A DNA stretch of 64,000 bases from Larus michahellis. Its lineage: Eukaryota > Chordata > Aves > Charadriiformes > Laridae. Location: assembly GCF_964199755.1 (NCBI RefSeq), contig NC_133901.1, positions 10,989,556 through 11,053,555 of the forward strand. Reading direction: 5' to 3'. Made by a program: the position numbers and the translations under genes. This document shows positions 13,850 to 39,420 of this stretch, one piece after another (position 1 is the first letter of the stretch; the number at the start of each line of letters is the position of its first letter). The notes below the pieces were generated by a model. The model did no database searches. It had not been told where the DNA came from and saw only the letters and a program-made list of their open reading frames with translations.

Positions 13850-14720
13850 CCTACCTGCTCTCACCCCAGCTCTGGCCACCACCTCAGCCCTCCAGCACAC
13901 CCCACCCGTGGCCCGGCGCCGGGGAGCCGGGCCCTGCGCTCACCTCACCCGGCGGACGAGGCCTGGGCCCCGCACTCCCGAGGGCGTCCCAGCCCGGGCA
14001 GCCCGGCGGCCCCTCGCTGCAGCACCCACCCCGCGCCGCTGGCGGGCCGCGCGGGGGCCCAGCCTCTTCCCGGCCCGGGCCGCACGGCTTCTGGGCCGCG
14101 GCCTAAAAATGGCGGAGGCAGCCGCACTTCCCAGGCTGCCCAGCCCCGCGCCCGTCCCGCCAGCGGCCCAGCACCACACCGTACTCACCGTCCCGCCACT
14201 CTCTCGTACGCCAACTCCGCGCCCTGTCGCCCCGCCACTACGCCTGGTCCCGCCGGCCCCGGAAGCCGCCGCCGCCGCCTCACGAGCCCCCGCCGCGTCC
14301 GGCCGCCATCTTCCTTCCCCCACCAGCGACCGGGCGGCGCACGCGCCCTACGTCAGCACGCTCAGCAGCGCGAGCAGGTGGCCTCCCCCCCTCCAGCGGC
14401 CAGTGCGCAGGCGCGCGGGGCACGGCGCGCGCGTCTTCCGCGAGCCTCCCGCGTGCCGCGAGCTGCGCCTGCGCCGCCGGAACCCCTGCTCCCCCAGTAG
14501 GCGCCAAGCAGTGCGCGCATGCGCGCTGGGGGCCGGCGGGCCTGAGGGGATCGGCCGCCACGATGGTACAGCTAGGCTGCGGGGAGGCGCGCCCGGCCTC
14601 CCGCTCGCCTTTTCTTGCGGGAAAAGGATGACCAAAATTCAAGCCGTGGCGGGGAAGCTGCACCCACGGGCCTCCCCCCCCCGGGCCTGGGCTTTGGGCA
14701 GCAAGGCCTCTGCCGGCTCC
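13850..14720 (-). promoter_or_regulatory. WDR33: CpG island, presumed WDR33 promoter
   Basis: A sharp switch to GC-rich, CpG-dense sequence with a typical housekeeping promoter layout. NRF1-type sites occur at 14513-14526 (a perfect palindrome, GCGCGCATGCGCGC), 14404-14414 (TGCGCAGGCGC) and about 14464-14475 (the same type, inverted). A CRE-like TACGTCA lies at 14349-14355. A YY1-type motif on the minus strand lies at 14302-14312 (AAGATGGCGGC), which usually sits just downstream of a start site. An ETS core CCGGAAG is at 14259-14265. A second YY1-like AAAATGGCGG faces the plus strand near 14105, so divergent transcription is possible. The YY1 orientation and the splice donor at 14189 point to leftward transcription. 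Confidence 0.7.
14189..14325 (-). other. WDR33: Probable non-coding first exon of WDR33 (start approximate)
   Basis: The 3' boundary is a strong minus-strand donor, GGGACG|GTGAGTACGG, with the last exon base at 14189. The 5' boundary is approximate and placed just above the sense-strand YY1 motif (AAGATGGCGGC at 14312-14302), which in many housekeeping genes lies within the first few dozen transcribed bases. No long frame starts here with a recognisable protein, so I treat it as 5'UTR. The WDR33 assignment rests on synteny: in human 2q14.3 WDR33 is the next minus-strand gene after POLR2D. WDR33 is the CPSF subunit that, with CPSF30, reads the AAUAAA signal. It could be another gene or an unannotated non-coding transcript. 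Confidence 0.45.
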
Positions 14721-14759
14721 AGCCTCTCCGAAACGGGTAGTACCGCTTCATGTTAATAC

Positions 14760-15780
14760 TGCCCACGGTCAGCGCACAGCTACAACTGGATCGCACCTCG
14801 TGCAGTTCCCTTGGAATTCAGTTCCTCTTTCCTCGGCCTAATCACCAGGTATCGAAGCACAACAAGCAAGAACAATTAATCTCAGTGCTCATAATTATCT
14901 TTCTGTGGAGGATGGTGCAAATCTTCTGAGATCACTGTCATATCACTAAGTCTGTTACACACCCTGGGAGTCTTAGTTAGCTTACAAGTAGTCATGCTTA
15001 CCAATTTTTATTTTACCCAGAAGTGTAGGTAAAGAGGTCTAAAGTGATGGGGTTCTTTGAATAAAAATGAGTTCTCATTAAGATATGAGAGCTTGTGTAT
15101 TTAAAATACGAAAATGTCTTAAAGCTGCTCGAACAGAAACATTTTACAGGGCAAACCAAATTACAGTGGGAGCAGCTACTGGAAAGCAATTCTCGTATCA
15201 CAAGGGGCCACAGAGCTCTATAAAATAAAAAATTTGCCACAACACCTTACTTTTTTCTTTAGTTATAATTATCCTGATCCAGTTAAAGTTACTGTGGTTA
15301 ATTAGAAGGCATGTGTGGTTTATTGGCTTACAGGAGACATGATGCCACTAAAGCACAGAAATAAATGGTATTTGCAGTGAGGCACCGTGCCTCAGCTGAG
15401 GTAGCCCAAGCAGTTGTCATAAACCAGCTTAGTCCTTCCAGCATAGGAGCAACATTAAGTTTCCAGTAAGAGCTGAAATAATGCTGTATTTCTCTCCCTT
15501 TTGCAACACTGGTGAAACTCTTTATTTCTTTTCTGAAACGATACATAGGGTGGGTCCCTGCGATCACTTGGCAGAGAACAGGGGAGCAGGGAGGGAGATG
15601 CTGCCCAAAGGTTCTCTCATTATGACCATACTTAATAATGCCTCTGACTGACCTGTCCTAAATTGTAATTGTGTTACTAAGCACTTGGAGGCCCCAGATC
15701 TCCAACAGAGGTTAATAATCACAGGATCCGTTTATCAAAAAAGTCCTTGACCGTAATATGCACCTGATGTTTATCAAACA
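14760..15780. other. Spacer between the 14.2 kb CpG island and the 3' end of POLR2D
   Basis: About 1 kb of AT-rich sequence with no recognisable gene, repeat element or conserved motif. A TTTATT (AATAAA on the minus strand) at 15521-15526 could serve as a distal poly(A) signal for POLR2D, so part of this stretch may be transcribed. Confidence 0.5.
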
Positions 15781-15802
15781 CATGGCCGTAATTAGAAATC
15801 TT

Positions 15803-15808
15803 TTTATT
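15803..15808 (-). terminator. POLR2D: Candidate POLR2D poly(A) signal (AATAAA)
   Basis: TTTATT on the plus strand reads AATAAA on the minus strand, about 500 nt downstream of the POLR2D stop codon at 16310. This would give a 3'UTR of roughly 0.52 kb ending near 15785. A second AATAAA at 15526-15521 would extend it to about 0.8 kb. Which one is used cannot be decided from sequence. Confidence 0.5.
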
Positions 15809-16309
15809 TACACTAAACAAGAATAGAAAAGTATTGAAGATGTCAATAAATCCAGTCCTCATCACACAATTAAAAAAAAAAAAACAAAACAAAGCAAAAA
15901 AACCACGACAGAAATTGATGCCACCCACGACTAAACCTTCCAAGAGTCAAGAACAAGTTTCTCCATCTCTTTTAGAAGTTCACAAAAAAAAAAAAAAGTA
16001 GTCACAACAGAATCACATTGAAAATTCCCAAATCCAGGAGAGGGATTTGGAAGAAACAAATACTTGAGCCACTGGGAAAAGGCTTTTCAGGTTCTTCGGC
16101 TCTCACAATACAGGTGTCCTTACCAACAGACAGGTGGAACAAAGGAGGAGGACCACACTGCCCTCCAGCACCTGTGGGTGACACGGCGCTGGGGTACCCT
16201 GTATCCACAGCTCCCCTCGCACAGCAAGGAGCTGGGTTGGTCCAGAGGGCTGAGAAGCAGTCACAGTTCCCAGGTTTTTCTGCTCAGATGAAGGGGCTGA
16301 GGGTTAACC

Positions 16310-19374
<3,065 letters not shown>

Positions 19375-19649
19375 CACCTCAGCCGCCGGCAGCGGAAGGC
19401 CCGGCCAGGCCGGAAGCGCGGCGCCACCTCAGCCCCGCCGCTGTGAGGAGGCGGGTCGGTCCCTCGTCTCCAGGAAACAACCAGAGGGCTCAAAACGGCG
19501 CTGGTGCGCCCTCACCGGGCCCGGCACAGCAGCTCCGGCGGGCAGCGAGGCGGCAGACGCGTCTTCGTCCCTGTGGCTTCGCACCAGAAGTGGATCAGGG
19601 AGCTACGGCCTACTCCGTTTTGCCGCCAGAACGCCCTCCGGCTAGGTAG

Positions 19650-22600
19650 CAAACCTTAGGAAAACCGTAAACCGCACCAGAAATTCTGTCTTGCTCACTG
19701 TGAGTAATATACCTCAGTGTGTGAGGGAGGAGTGTTGATACCATTAATGACATGCTTTGAAAGGGAGGTTGCTTTTACAGACTATCCCCAAGTAATCTAT
19801 AGGCGCCTAAAAGTCATAGGCAGCCTGAAAATGATTACAGTCCTCCTGACACTATGTCAGGGGAACACTGAGAGGGAAATAACCTTATGGAGTAGTATTT
19901 CCCTCAGAGAGCCCACACATAAATGCCTAACCAGCCTAAGCCTCTTAAAGTAATCATCTTATCAGACCTTACTATGTCATCCCCTGCCCTTAAAGAAAGG
20001 CAAAAATAGACTGTCGAAGGATTTATGATGAAACCACTCCTGTTCTCACAAACTTGCATCCGTGCCTAGGTTTCCTGCATGCTGGGAAAAGGAATGCATT
20101 AAGAATAAACTATAAGAATATGAAGGGTCATATCACAGGTCTTTTAACATTTGTTACCTGGATAAACGAGTCTGGCAGAGAAACTGATTGAAAACTGATT
20201 TCTTAAGTGGTACAAACAGAATGACACTCAGGAAGATGGACTGAAAATATCTCAGGGGACATCTGGCAAATTAAACAACTTCAATTAGGTTTACAAGAAA
20301 ACAAGGAAATCTGTGCCAGATTGATCAGAGAATCATTTAAAATTACTTGGAATCCCGATGGTTTCTCAAATAACCCATCTACTCAGAACATCATGATTCT
20401 CAGAGCAGGAGGAAGCTTGCAGAGGTTTAAGTTATTAATTTAACTTTTGTTTTTCCCCAAGGATCCCTTTACTTAAATATGCAAAACCTAAAACAATTAA
20501 GAGAAAGACAGATACTTGCAAGAGTTTATAGATACATCTAAAGAGGCTATCATGAAAAATAAAGGTTCATTATCACTGATGCGTTTAGTTAAGGTCTCGA
20601 GTCAAATAAGAAACAAATAAGAGCATTTCTGAACGGACCTTGTCATCCCCCCCCCTTTTTTAAGAATGTTAAAAATGCACTTATAAAGCCACAGTAAGTA
20701 TCATTCAGCTACTGCAACAAACCAAACTTTTCCTTTGTTATTTTTAAAACACACTGGCTTCTTCCTTACTAATAATGGCTGTTCCAGCATTTACCAATTC
20801 AATTGTAAAATGTGCATGAAAAAAGAAGATGAGATAAAGTGAATGACTACAGGAAGTTTCAAGCATATTTACCGGTCATATCCTAAAATGAACTGATTAA
20901 AAAGAAAAGGCTTGGCCAAATCTAATTTATCATGAACAGAGCCTCTAGTATTTCATATTCTAGGGCAAAAAGTATTGACCCTTGCTGGACACATGTTATT
21001 AGGTAGTGGACCGTTAGACAGACAATTTCTTTGGTAATTTCTACATTGCCATAATTCAAAAACAGACCCACAACAAAGTGCCCCAACACAATCTTAAAAA
21101 AAAAAGCTTAGCTAAGTATCTCTGTTTAATAAAATGTAGGAAGAACTCATAAACAAAAATGTTATAAGTATAACCATACTTTGTAGTATGCTTTCCTTTT
21201 AATTCGCCAGCAGAAGAAATGTATTCTTCCTAGAAGTTTTTAAGCTTTCTAGCAGTAATTGTGTATTTTGTGTGGAGTGTCAAAACCCCCAACTTAAAAA
21301 AAATTGCAAAGGTTTTGATGGATTAAAAGTGTTAAGATTAGGTTATTGAAACCTTAATCTCTTTTCATTATCATCAACAGTTCGAGCATGTTATAGGAAC
21401 AGGTCAAAATCCTTGTGGATATACCATTACCTGCTCGGAATACCACATGCTGTAATAGCCATTATTGCATGAGACATGCATGCTTTTTAATTTGTTCTTA
21501 AAATGTAACTCTTCAAGTTTAGGCTTTTATGCCATTTTACCTTCTTTTATTTTTACTCCACTTAAAATTATATATCCAAAATTATTTGAATGTAAATGTA
21601 TGAGCAATATAAAGCCATAGTAACACCCAGTAATAAAGTGATAATAAGCCTCTGAATGCAAAACTGTCTCTTGCATGATCTGCTACTTTTTAAAATACTT
21701 ATATAATGACATCTACACATACTATCAACTGGTTGTATAATATATTATGTCAGAATTCATCTGATTATAAGAGTAGTCTAGCTGACTATAAAAAAGGAAA
21801 AAATATAGTTCAATAATCTGGATATTGGTCAATTTGTAGAGTTACATACTTGTTTTAAGTAACATAGCAACAATAGTCTGGGCTTTCTGTGTTTTGGGAG
21901 TGATCAAACACATTCACAGGTCATTTTTTACCAGGTTGTAGCAAAAACAGATTAGGAACTTTTCTATCCTATTGCTCAGTGTACTACAATTCAGTTTGAG
22001 AGCAATCCTCGTAATACATAGGTCAGAATAAATATCTATTTATTGAGTCGCATGGGAAAGTGTTCTGGTTTTAATTTTTATCCTCAAGAAGTGGCATTTC
22101 TCAATCACAATTAGGTAGATTATAATATACATTTTGTCCAAAATTTTTTGCATGTTTAGAATAAAAATGCTCAAGTATTCATTATTGGAAGTACCTTGTA
22201 AAGATTTCTCCTAACCTGTCTGTAATTTGTTTTTAGAAGGAAGTGAGTGCTAAATGACTAATTCGTTCTTATTTCCAACCGAAGTAAGAACAGAAGAAAG
22301 TGTTTTCTGGAGAATTATCCTGGTTTATACTTAGCCTGGATTGAACTATTTCAGTGCGCAGTCATATGTACACCCTTCTACCTGGCCTCACCTTCATTGT
22401 GAGCTGCTGAGTGTTACTGCAGTTACAGAAAGCAACATGCACGAAAGAACCTCTGATGAAAGACGCTGGACAAAGATTTTATGTCTGACCAATTCAGTGT
22501 GAAAGTAAAAAAATCAAATAAGGAAAAAAAATGCCATAAAAATATACAAATAAGCCACTGTATTCTAGCCAACAAAGCAGCTGAGAATATACTTACAACA

Positions 22601-25200
22601 GTGGATGCTAGTTTATGGTTGACTTCAGAATTTACAGTGAGTCACCTGGAAACAGAATCATAGAATGGTTCGGGTTAGAGCCCCAGAGACCTCCTCAACC
22701 CACTCCTCGTATTGCATAGGGGATTCACTTTCCAGCTTTACTACTACCTATTTTCTGAAAATAGGTGTTTGCTTTGTAGTTACACTGAGGTCAATGAGCT
22801 TGTCAGGCATATTTAAGTCAAAACTACCCTCCCCCTTGGTTTGGTTGGGGTTTTTTTGCGGGGTCTTATACCTGTTCTTTGTTGATATCCAGGGCTGCCC
22901 TTCCCAAGAACCACAAACAGGAAATGCAGGATCTTTGACGATACATCCGCTGTAAATAAAAAATGAGCAATAACCTGCAAATGTATGGAAAACCCATTTA
23001 CGCCAGAGGTATGTACATCAGAACTATTATACAAATCAGTTGATCCTGTTCCAAAGGAAACGTTAAAATATTTAGTAAGAATCTAGAAAGATGGGTGTTT
23101 CTTTTTCCTGAAATAACATTTTTAGATCACCTGAAACTACAACCTGTGAAGTACAGATAACCTGTTTTCATTAGTTCCTTTTAAAAGACAAAAAAAAGAA
23201 CGAACAACTTCGGTAGTTTAAGACAGTTTTACAAATTCAGGATTTTCAGTACAGTACAGAATTCTGCATGTATGTGCTTCATATATTTCACTGTCATGAC
23301 AACTAATAGGCAGTTTTTGTCCAAGCAAGCATTATTTCAGGATATAAAGATACTTTGCTGTACCATTATTATTGAAACATATTTAATCTTTGTTTTTAAT
23401 TTTCCTACTATTTTTCCTCGCTTTCTTCTAGCGAGTCTGTCTTGGCTATTTCTGTGCTTCCAGACAGCTGTCATCCCATTCTGGCAACCTCCCTGGTTCT
23501 GAACATTTAATGTAATTTCGAGGTTTGGTATTCATACGTGTAGTACATTGTTCATCTTTCTAGATGAGAAAGATTTCATCTTATCCCCCAGAAAGGCTGT
23601 GAGAAAGCATATAAAGAGGACAGGACAAATAATCTTTATCCATTATGATTTATTCTCTACAATACTTCATTAGAGGATAGAGTTCAATTATTTACACTCA
23701 GAAGTTATTATATAGGTAGGAGGCAACCAAGTGTAATACAAAGAATTGGTCTGACATCTCTGCACTAAAGGTCAAAAGAGGTCTCCTGCTTTAAGGAAAT
23801 AAATTAACCAAAAAAACCCAACAAAACAACATGTAGTTTCCAGAATACAAACGGAAAACAGCACTAATAGTGAAGATTGCAGATGTTTGTTAATGTACTA
23901 TGAAAACAAATTATTCTGTGCAAAGGTTAAAATGAACTCTTATTTAGACTTTCTTACAGATTTTTTTTTTTTGTTCTGATAAATTGTAGATATGTGATAT
24001 TTTGACCATAAAACCTTCCCAAACTGAAATGGCCTCAGTTGAGATTGACTGTTGAACATTATGAAAAAAAAAGAAAAAAAATAATAATAAAAGAACCTCA
24101 CAGTGGAAACATTCCAACACGGACAGACTCCAGTGATCAAAGACATTCTCCTGTAGTTACTGTAAAACAAAGACAATTCATAACTGCAGTGAGATTATTT
24201 CTCAGTTGTGGTTGTCACGAGAATAATCCCTTCTAGACCAAAAGGCACTTGCTTCTAAGGATGAGTTAAATCCAGATCAAACCAGGTAACGGTTGCTTAG
24301 AAGGAGGAGTTCTAACCTGCTATCTCAGCCAAGTAAGCACAGAGAAATTCTTAAATCTATTGGCCATTGATTTTGGTTGCCTCCCTCTTGAGGCAACTCA
24401 AAGGTACATTTTTGTTTCTAGTTCACCTCTTTCATCCTTACGCATAGCTGCCGTGTAATGATCTAGAAATGGGATTATTTCCTGAGACCACCTGTCCTTG
24501 TCATACATTTTTCTGAGCTAACTTCACTATTGACACACTTTTCAACGGATTTTGTAGCTGGACCCTTGTGGGACTAAAGCTGAGAGGGCCTGTTTCTTAG
24601 GCAGCAGACCAGTGTTTCTGATTTGCTAGCTTCTCTTCTCACTGCAACAAGACAAGAACACAGTACATATTTTAGAGGCATTTTTGTTTGCTTATTTTTT
24701 TTTTTTTAAACAGTCCGAGTGGGGAAATGGAAGTGGGAGAGGATGCAGCTTCCCCAGTCCCAAACCATCTAGCCCACGTCAGGCTTAAACCAACCAAGTC
24801 ACTCAATCCTAAAATTCTGTTCTTTAAAAATGACAGCTAACCCTCCCCACCCCACCCCTTAGTCATCCCCTGTTCAAATAAAATGAAATCAGGAAAACAC
24901 TATACACCGTTGAAGACACAGAACAGGGCAAACATTTGAAAAAGAAACAATATTGTTGAAAAGCCTGGCACTATATGCCTGCATGACCAGTCTCGCTGAG
25001 CGTGCTCAGGGGTGAAGTTTTAGCACCATTTTTTTGCTTTTTTCAAACCTTTTAGAAATTAAATTCTAACATAGAACACTTGAACAGTAATGAGTGTAGC
25101 CCTATGTATCATACTGTTTGACAGCTGAAAGGTGGATGGTATGTCCAGAGCTGACCCCACCCTCCCCCATCACTACACGGCACCTGGGAGAGTAATTACA
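19650..25200. other. Intergenic AT-rich spacer between POLR2D and AMMECR1L
   Basis: About 5.5 kb between the POLR2D promoter and the end of the AMMECR1L transcript. It is AT-rich, and its open frames are short and without recognisable domains. The only repeat identified is a degraded CR1 tail near 22.65 kb. An AATAAA on the minus strand near 23650 could be a distal AMMECR1L poly(A) signal, but the nearer one at 25.23 kb is favoured. Confidence 0.6.
22650..22706 (-). mobile_element. Degraded CR1 LINE tail fragment
   Basis: A short stretch reads AATCATAGAATGGTT followed by a diverged version of the CR1 3' terminus in minus orientation (the usual 'gggttggaagggacctc' segment is visible but mutated). 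It is about 55 bp with many changes, so it looks much older than the CR1 at 6.5 kb. The true edges cannot be set by eye. Confidence 0.65.
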
Positions 25201-25209
25201 AACCACTCA

Positions 25210-27047
25210 AGTTTGTAACAAGAGCAATTTATTCTCAGCAGCAGGAAATCATGAAACAATCCCTCAATCTTCAGTTGCTTTTCAACAACATCACAAGGGA
25301 AAGTGGCAACTTATAAGAATGACCCAGGACAGGAGGAAAGCTGGGTCGATATTGCACCGTTATCCAGAATAGGACCCCCTCCTTTCCCTCAGGTGTCTCT
25401 CCTCCAGCAGAAGAACGTTACACCAACATGAAGCAAGACTGCACAATTCAGTTTGCTTCTCTAGGACCAGAAGGAGCAGCAACATGCCTTTCTGAGCTTT
25501 CTACCAGCCCTGTTCCCTGCCAGGCCAGGAAAGAATTTCAGGCTCAAAACGCCAACCAATTTTAAAAGCCATCATTACCACACACAAGCAAACTTTAAGG
25601 ATATATGCAACCAAATAGCCATTACTCTGCTATGCACTTGTATTTTCTTTCCTGATCATTGTTGACCCTGCAGAAAGTTGGAGAACAAAACAAAACCAAA
25701 ACCCCAAAACTGTATTTTGAAGTCTAGTGACCTCATTGAGAGGGTGTCATAATTTAGTTTATAACATCCCTCAATGACACTTCAGAATAACAACTGGATA
25801 ACTTATCTTCCTCTTAGATGGAGAGTATTTCTTGTAATCATCAATGACGGGAGAAGAAATACAGAATGCTCCTGAGTTGCACACAGTTTGGGTAACCCAG
25901 GTTTCTCCACTCATTGCCTTGATGTGGTAATGACTAAACTGTGTAACTACATAACATACCAGCGAAACTACACAGCTCTATTCCATAGGCCTGCTATAAA
26001 CTGGAATACTCACAGTTCTCAAGATCGATAGTCACACCAGAGAAAGTGGCTGTCCTATCAAAAGGAAGGTCCCCGAGACTGTTAGCTTAAGTTAAAACAA
26101 ATTTCAGTCACTAGTCTCACTTGTATGGCTACAGTCAATGCCCTGCAAATCCCTCCCCATCCCTAATCCAGTCAGGCTCCATTACAAATGTTTGGACACA
26201 AAGCTTGGTCGTAACAGAGAAGACTGTCCAGGGACACTCAAGTACCTTGTCCTTCACATACACAGCACGTGCCATGTTGCTCTCTTCCAGGCATAACGGC
26301 ATTCTATTTCATAGCAGACTACGTTACAAAGCACTGTCTACACACCCAGAAAACTGTAAACCAGGAGGATTTCTAGAGAATCCAACCTACAGTGGGATCT
26401 GATAATTAAAGCCTTCTAGGGTTTAAATAATGGATTCATCTGCAATACCATCCAAAGGTTTTTCACATCTTTAAGTGTTTTCTGTCCGTGAGGATAGGGT
26501 GCTATCCAGATGTTCAACCCTCCCCAATATCATAACGTCCGCCTGTGATGTGTGGGGACAGCAATCAGCTCTCGGCACACAACAGATACCAGAGGTTAAA
26601 AAAAATTAAAAAGAACCTAAAAAATGTTTTGTTGGACTCCGTTGCCCAGGCTGCCAGGGGAATGCTCCTACTTGATCTGGGGGGGCTTCCATAACGAACA
26701 ACTCAAGTTTCTGGAGTGTCAGTAACACACAAGAACAGATCAGTCCAAAGTGGCACTTTCACTCCTAGAGGTCTTCTGCACCTCACGACAGTTCGTAGGC
26801 GTGGAGCCCCAATCCAACTGAACCCCCGTTCGGAGGGAAGGCTGAGATAAGGCTTGGGCCCCTGAAGTTCTGTCATGCTCTCATCCTCCCCCCAGGTCAG
26901 CTGGAAGGCAGACTTGGCAACGGAAGCTAGCATCATAAAATGGTGCAGTAATAGAAGTAACTGGACCAGGAAGAGGAGGCATCTGCCCCAATGATGTCGT
27001 AGCCGTTGGCAGCAACTGGGGAGTGGGACTGGTCATGCAGCCGTGTG
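25210..27047 (-). other. AMMECR1L: AMMECR1L 3'UTR with candidate poly(A) signal at 25228-25233
   Basis: Downstream of the AMMECR1L stop codon (27050-27048, TGA on the minus strand) there is no other AATAAA until plus-strand TTTATT at 25228-25233, giving a 3'UTR of about 1.8 kb. The stretch lacks introns or long frames, as expected of a terminal exon. The exact end is not proven. Confidence 0.5.
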
Positions 27048-36683
<9,636 letters not shown>

Positions 36684-38395
36684 TCAAAACTCGCTGCCTG
36701 GAGCACTGCAGAACCCTGGCAAGGGGAGGGCAGGGGGAAAAAAAAAAAAAAAAGGCAAAACACAAAACAGTTACAGGTGAAAAACCAACAGCTGCTTGCC
36801 TGCTTCTGCTAAGGTGTCAGGGAGTTTTGCTTTTGCAACAAAAAAGAGGAAGAAAACCCTTGCAACGCACAACTAAGTACAGAACTAAAACCAGTTCAGC
36901 GAGCAGGATGGGTGTTTCTACACATAAATTGAAAGAGTGTGTATACAACATGTGTGAAATCACACTTTTAAAGTTATTGGTGAGGCATACTGAACACTAG
37001 CTCATCACAAAAAAACCCATAACCAATCTTCCCCAAAAGGGAATGAAACCGAGGGAGAAGAGAAGAAAAAAAGACAAAAGACTTTGGAATACAGGTATAC
37101 CCCATCCATTACTTTTCCAGATCACCCGTTCCTCCTCGGTCAATGCCTGCACTGATGGCAAACGACGACTTAAAAACCACAAGTGTGTTTCCCTTCCCCG
37201 TTCTCAACAGCAGAGTGACAACAACTCCGAGTGACACCTTCAGGGCTGGACTCCCAGGGGTGCTGTCCTTGACTTAGTGCCAGCCTAAGCGCAACAGAAA
37301 GAGAAGCTGCAAGCACTGAGCCACCATTTTCTAAACCACAGATTATTTTCCAGACCCCAAGAACGAGAATCTGCGTTTACTTTCTAGGATTAAGTAAATT
37401 GATAGTGCTGATAAGTAAGCGTGTCAGGCGTACAGTCAGGACATGCAGGAGAGGAAGAGCTGAAGACTGAGCACAGTCTGAACAGAGGGAAGCAGTAATG
37501 GCAGGAAACAGATACGGTATAAAAAACAACCCCAGAAGAGTGTTTTGCTTGCAAAGAAAAGAATGGCTAGCTCTTGCATCACAAGAAGGGGTGGAACAAA
37601 TACAGGGAGGAAAGCCTATGCAGATAAAAATGAACAAAAATGATCGGCAAGTACCACGCATCAACGGTAGGCACTTAAATAAGTGTAATATCATCACGGT
37701 GCGATCTAAACACACAAAGGGAAGAAAAACCAGTTCCCCATCTGTCAAATGGGGCTAAAAGCACGGACACGTAAGTCACAGAGAACACCATGGAGAACTG
37801 GAAGTCCCACTCAGCTCCTGTGAGTACCAGGCTACTTCTTCAACCGCCAGAGCATGCGCCAGAGCATGCCTCCAACTCTTCCAAGTATTTAACTGATGGC
37901 TGAACTGACAGCACGTACACAGGACAGGGGACAGTGATATGCACTGGAATTCACGGTGTGACAGCTCCCTTCCTTTTCTGCAGGTGCACACCAGGTAAAC
38001 TTTATCCACGAAGTTTCACCGGCCATCGTTAAGAGTCGCAGGGCCCTGAGCTAACGCAGGACTGGTCCGAGAGACGCTGAGAGATGCGCCTCTCAACACC
38101 CAATGCGTACACTGGCAGTGCCTACTCTGCTTAGGAATCCTCACCTCCTGGTGTAAGAGATAATCTGCATAAGGAGCAATTCACAAGACCTAATGAAAAT
38201 TACCCTTTTTCCTTTGATCTCTACCTTTGTAATTAAAAAAAAAAAACAACCCAAACAGGAAAAGTGTAACTTTTGACAAAGTAAACATGTAATTTTTTTT
38301 CAGTGCCTATTAAAAGTTATGCTGTTATGGCTCAGTGAAGCTGCTGGGATAGATGAGCCTTTCCAAGTTGTCTCGGAAGGCTGGCCGCGTTTAGC

Positions 38396-38624
38396 GGGGG
38401 GGGGGGGAAGTAATGATTTATTTGGAACCACAACTCTTCATTCCCAAGCGGAGACGTGGCAGGGGGCAGAGGAGGTCTCCTCCATCCACCCCCCCGGCAG
38501 CAGGCAGAAGGGGCCTAACAAAGGCGCCTGCCCTCCCCTGCCCTGCCCGCCGGCTGCAGCCGCGGGCCCCGCTTCCCGCCAGGGGAGGCCTCGGCCGGCC
38601 GCCTCCGCGCCCCCCCCCCCCCCC
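38396..38624. repeat. G12 tract and C15 tract at the edge of the CpG island
   Basis: A run of 12 G (38396-38407) and a run of 15 C (38610-38624) lie about 200 bp apart at the 3' margin of the AMMECR1L island. Each can form G-quadruplex/i-motif structures on one strand, and the two could pair with each other. Such runs are error-prone in sequencing, so the exact lengths are uncertain. Confidence 0.7.
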
Positions 38625-39420
38625 GCCCCGGGGGGCGACCCCTACGCCGACCCCCCGGTTTAGCAGCGGATACGAACCCTCCAGGAGGTGCCGGCTCCGC
38701 ACCGGGCCTCGCTGTCCGTGCCTCCGTCAATCCCCCCGCCCCGCCGCCGCCTCCCCCGCGCCGGGCTCGCCCACCTCCTGCACCCGTCCCGGGCCGGACG
38801 CGGCTTCTCCTCCGCCTCAGCCCAGCCGCCGCCACCGCTGCTGCCCCGCCGCCGCCTCCTCCTCCTCCTTCTGCCGCCTCATGGAGCCATGGGCCTGGGC
38901 GAGGCTCCCCGGAGAAGCGGGCCCGGCGGACGGGAAGGGGGTGTCCGGGCCCGGCGCGGCAGCCGGGCCGGCAGCCGGGCTTCCCGGGGCCGCCGGGCAG
39001 CGAGGGGAGCTGGAGGACCAGAGCGAGGCCGAGGGAAGGTCCTCCGCTATCCCGGCAGCCTCCTCCCGCCCGTGAGGTAATGAGGGAAAAATGCACATAG
39101 TCCGCCAGCCTCCCGTCGACCCCGCGGCGCCAGCGCCACCATAGAGAAGGGCGGGTGCTCTTCCTTCTCCCGGAACCATAGAGACGCGGAGGTTCCGCGC
39201 GGTGCAGCCGCTGCCGCCTCACGGCTGAGGGGACCCGGGGCCGCTTCCCGCCCGCCCTCAGCACGGCCCGGCGCCGGTGGGGGCTTCCCGCCGAGGGGTG
39301 AGGCCCGGAGGCCCGTTCCGCCGAGGCTGCCGCGGGAAGGAAGGTTCCGACGCGGCTCCCCCGGCCGGTTACCTCAGCCGGCCGGGCAGGGAATGAGGGC
39401 AGAAACCAGGTAACGTTCAG
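38400..39420 (-). promoter_or_regulatory. AMMECR1L: CpG island, presumed AMMECR1L promoter and non-coding first exon
   Basis: About 1 kb of very GC- and CpG-rich sequence 1.7-2.7 kb upstream of the ATG exon of AMMECR1L, with no other gene start nearby. Minus-strand donors that could end the non-coding first exon include GGCTGAG|GTAACC (exon end 39373) and GCAGGAG|GTGGGC (near 38773). I cannot choose between them. Long open frames on both strands here are compositional. Plus-strand donor-like sites near 39076 and 39410 leave open divergent non-coding transcription. Confidence 0.6.

Noticed and set aside
13908-14756. 282-codon plus-strand open frame starting Met-Ala-Arg-Arg-Arg
   Set aside because: It lies wholly in a CpG island where stops are rare, is Arg/Pro/Ala-rich with no domain, and overlaps the minus-strand promoter and first exon with their NRF1/YY1 sites.
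38413-39264. 220- and 249-codon open frames at the AMMECR1L island
   Set aside because: Both strands are open over the same GC-rich sequence, with poly-Gly/Pro/Ala peptides and no splice or start context.
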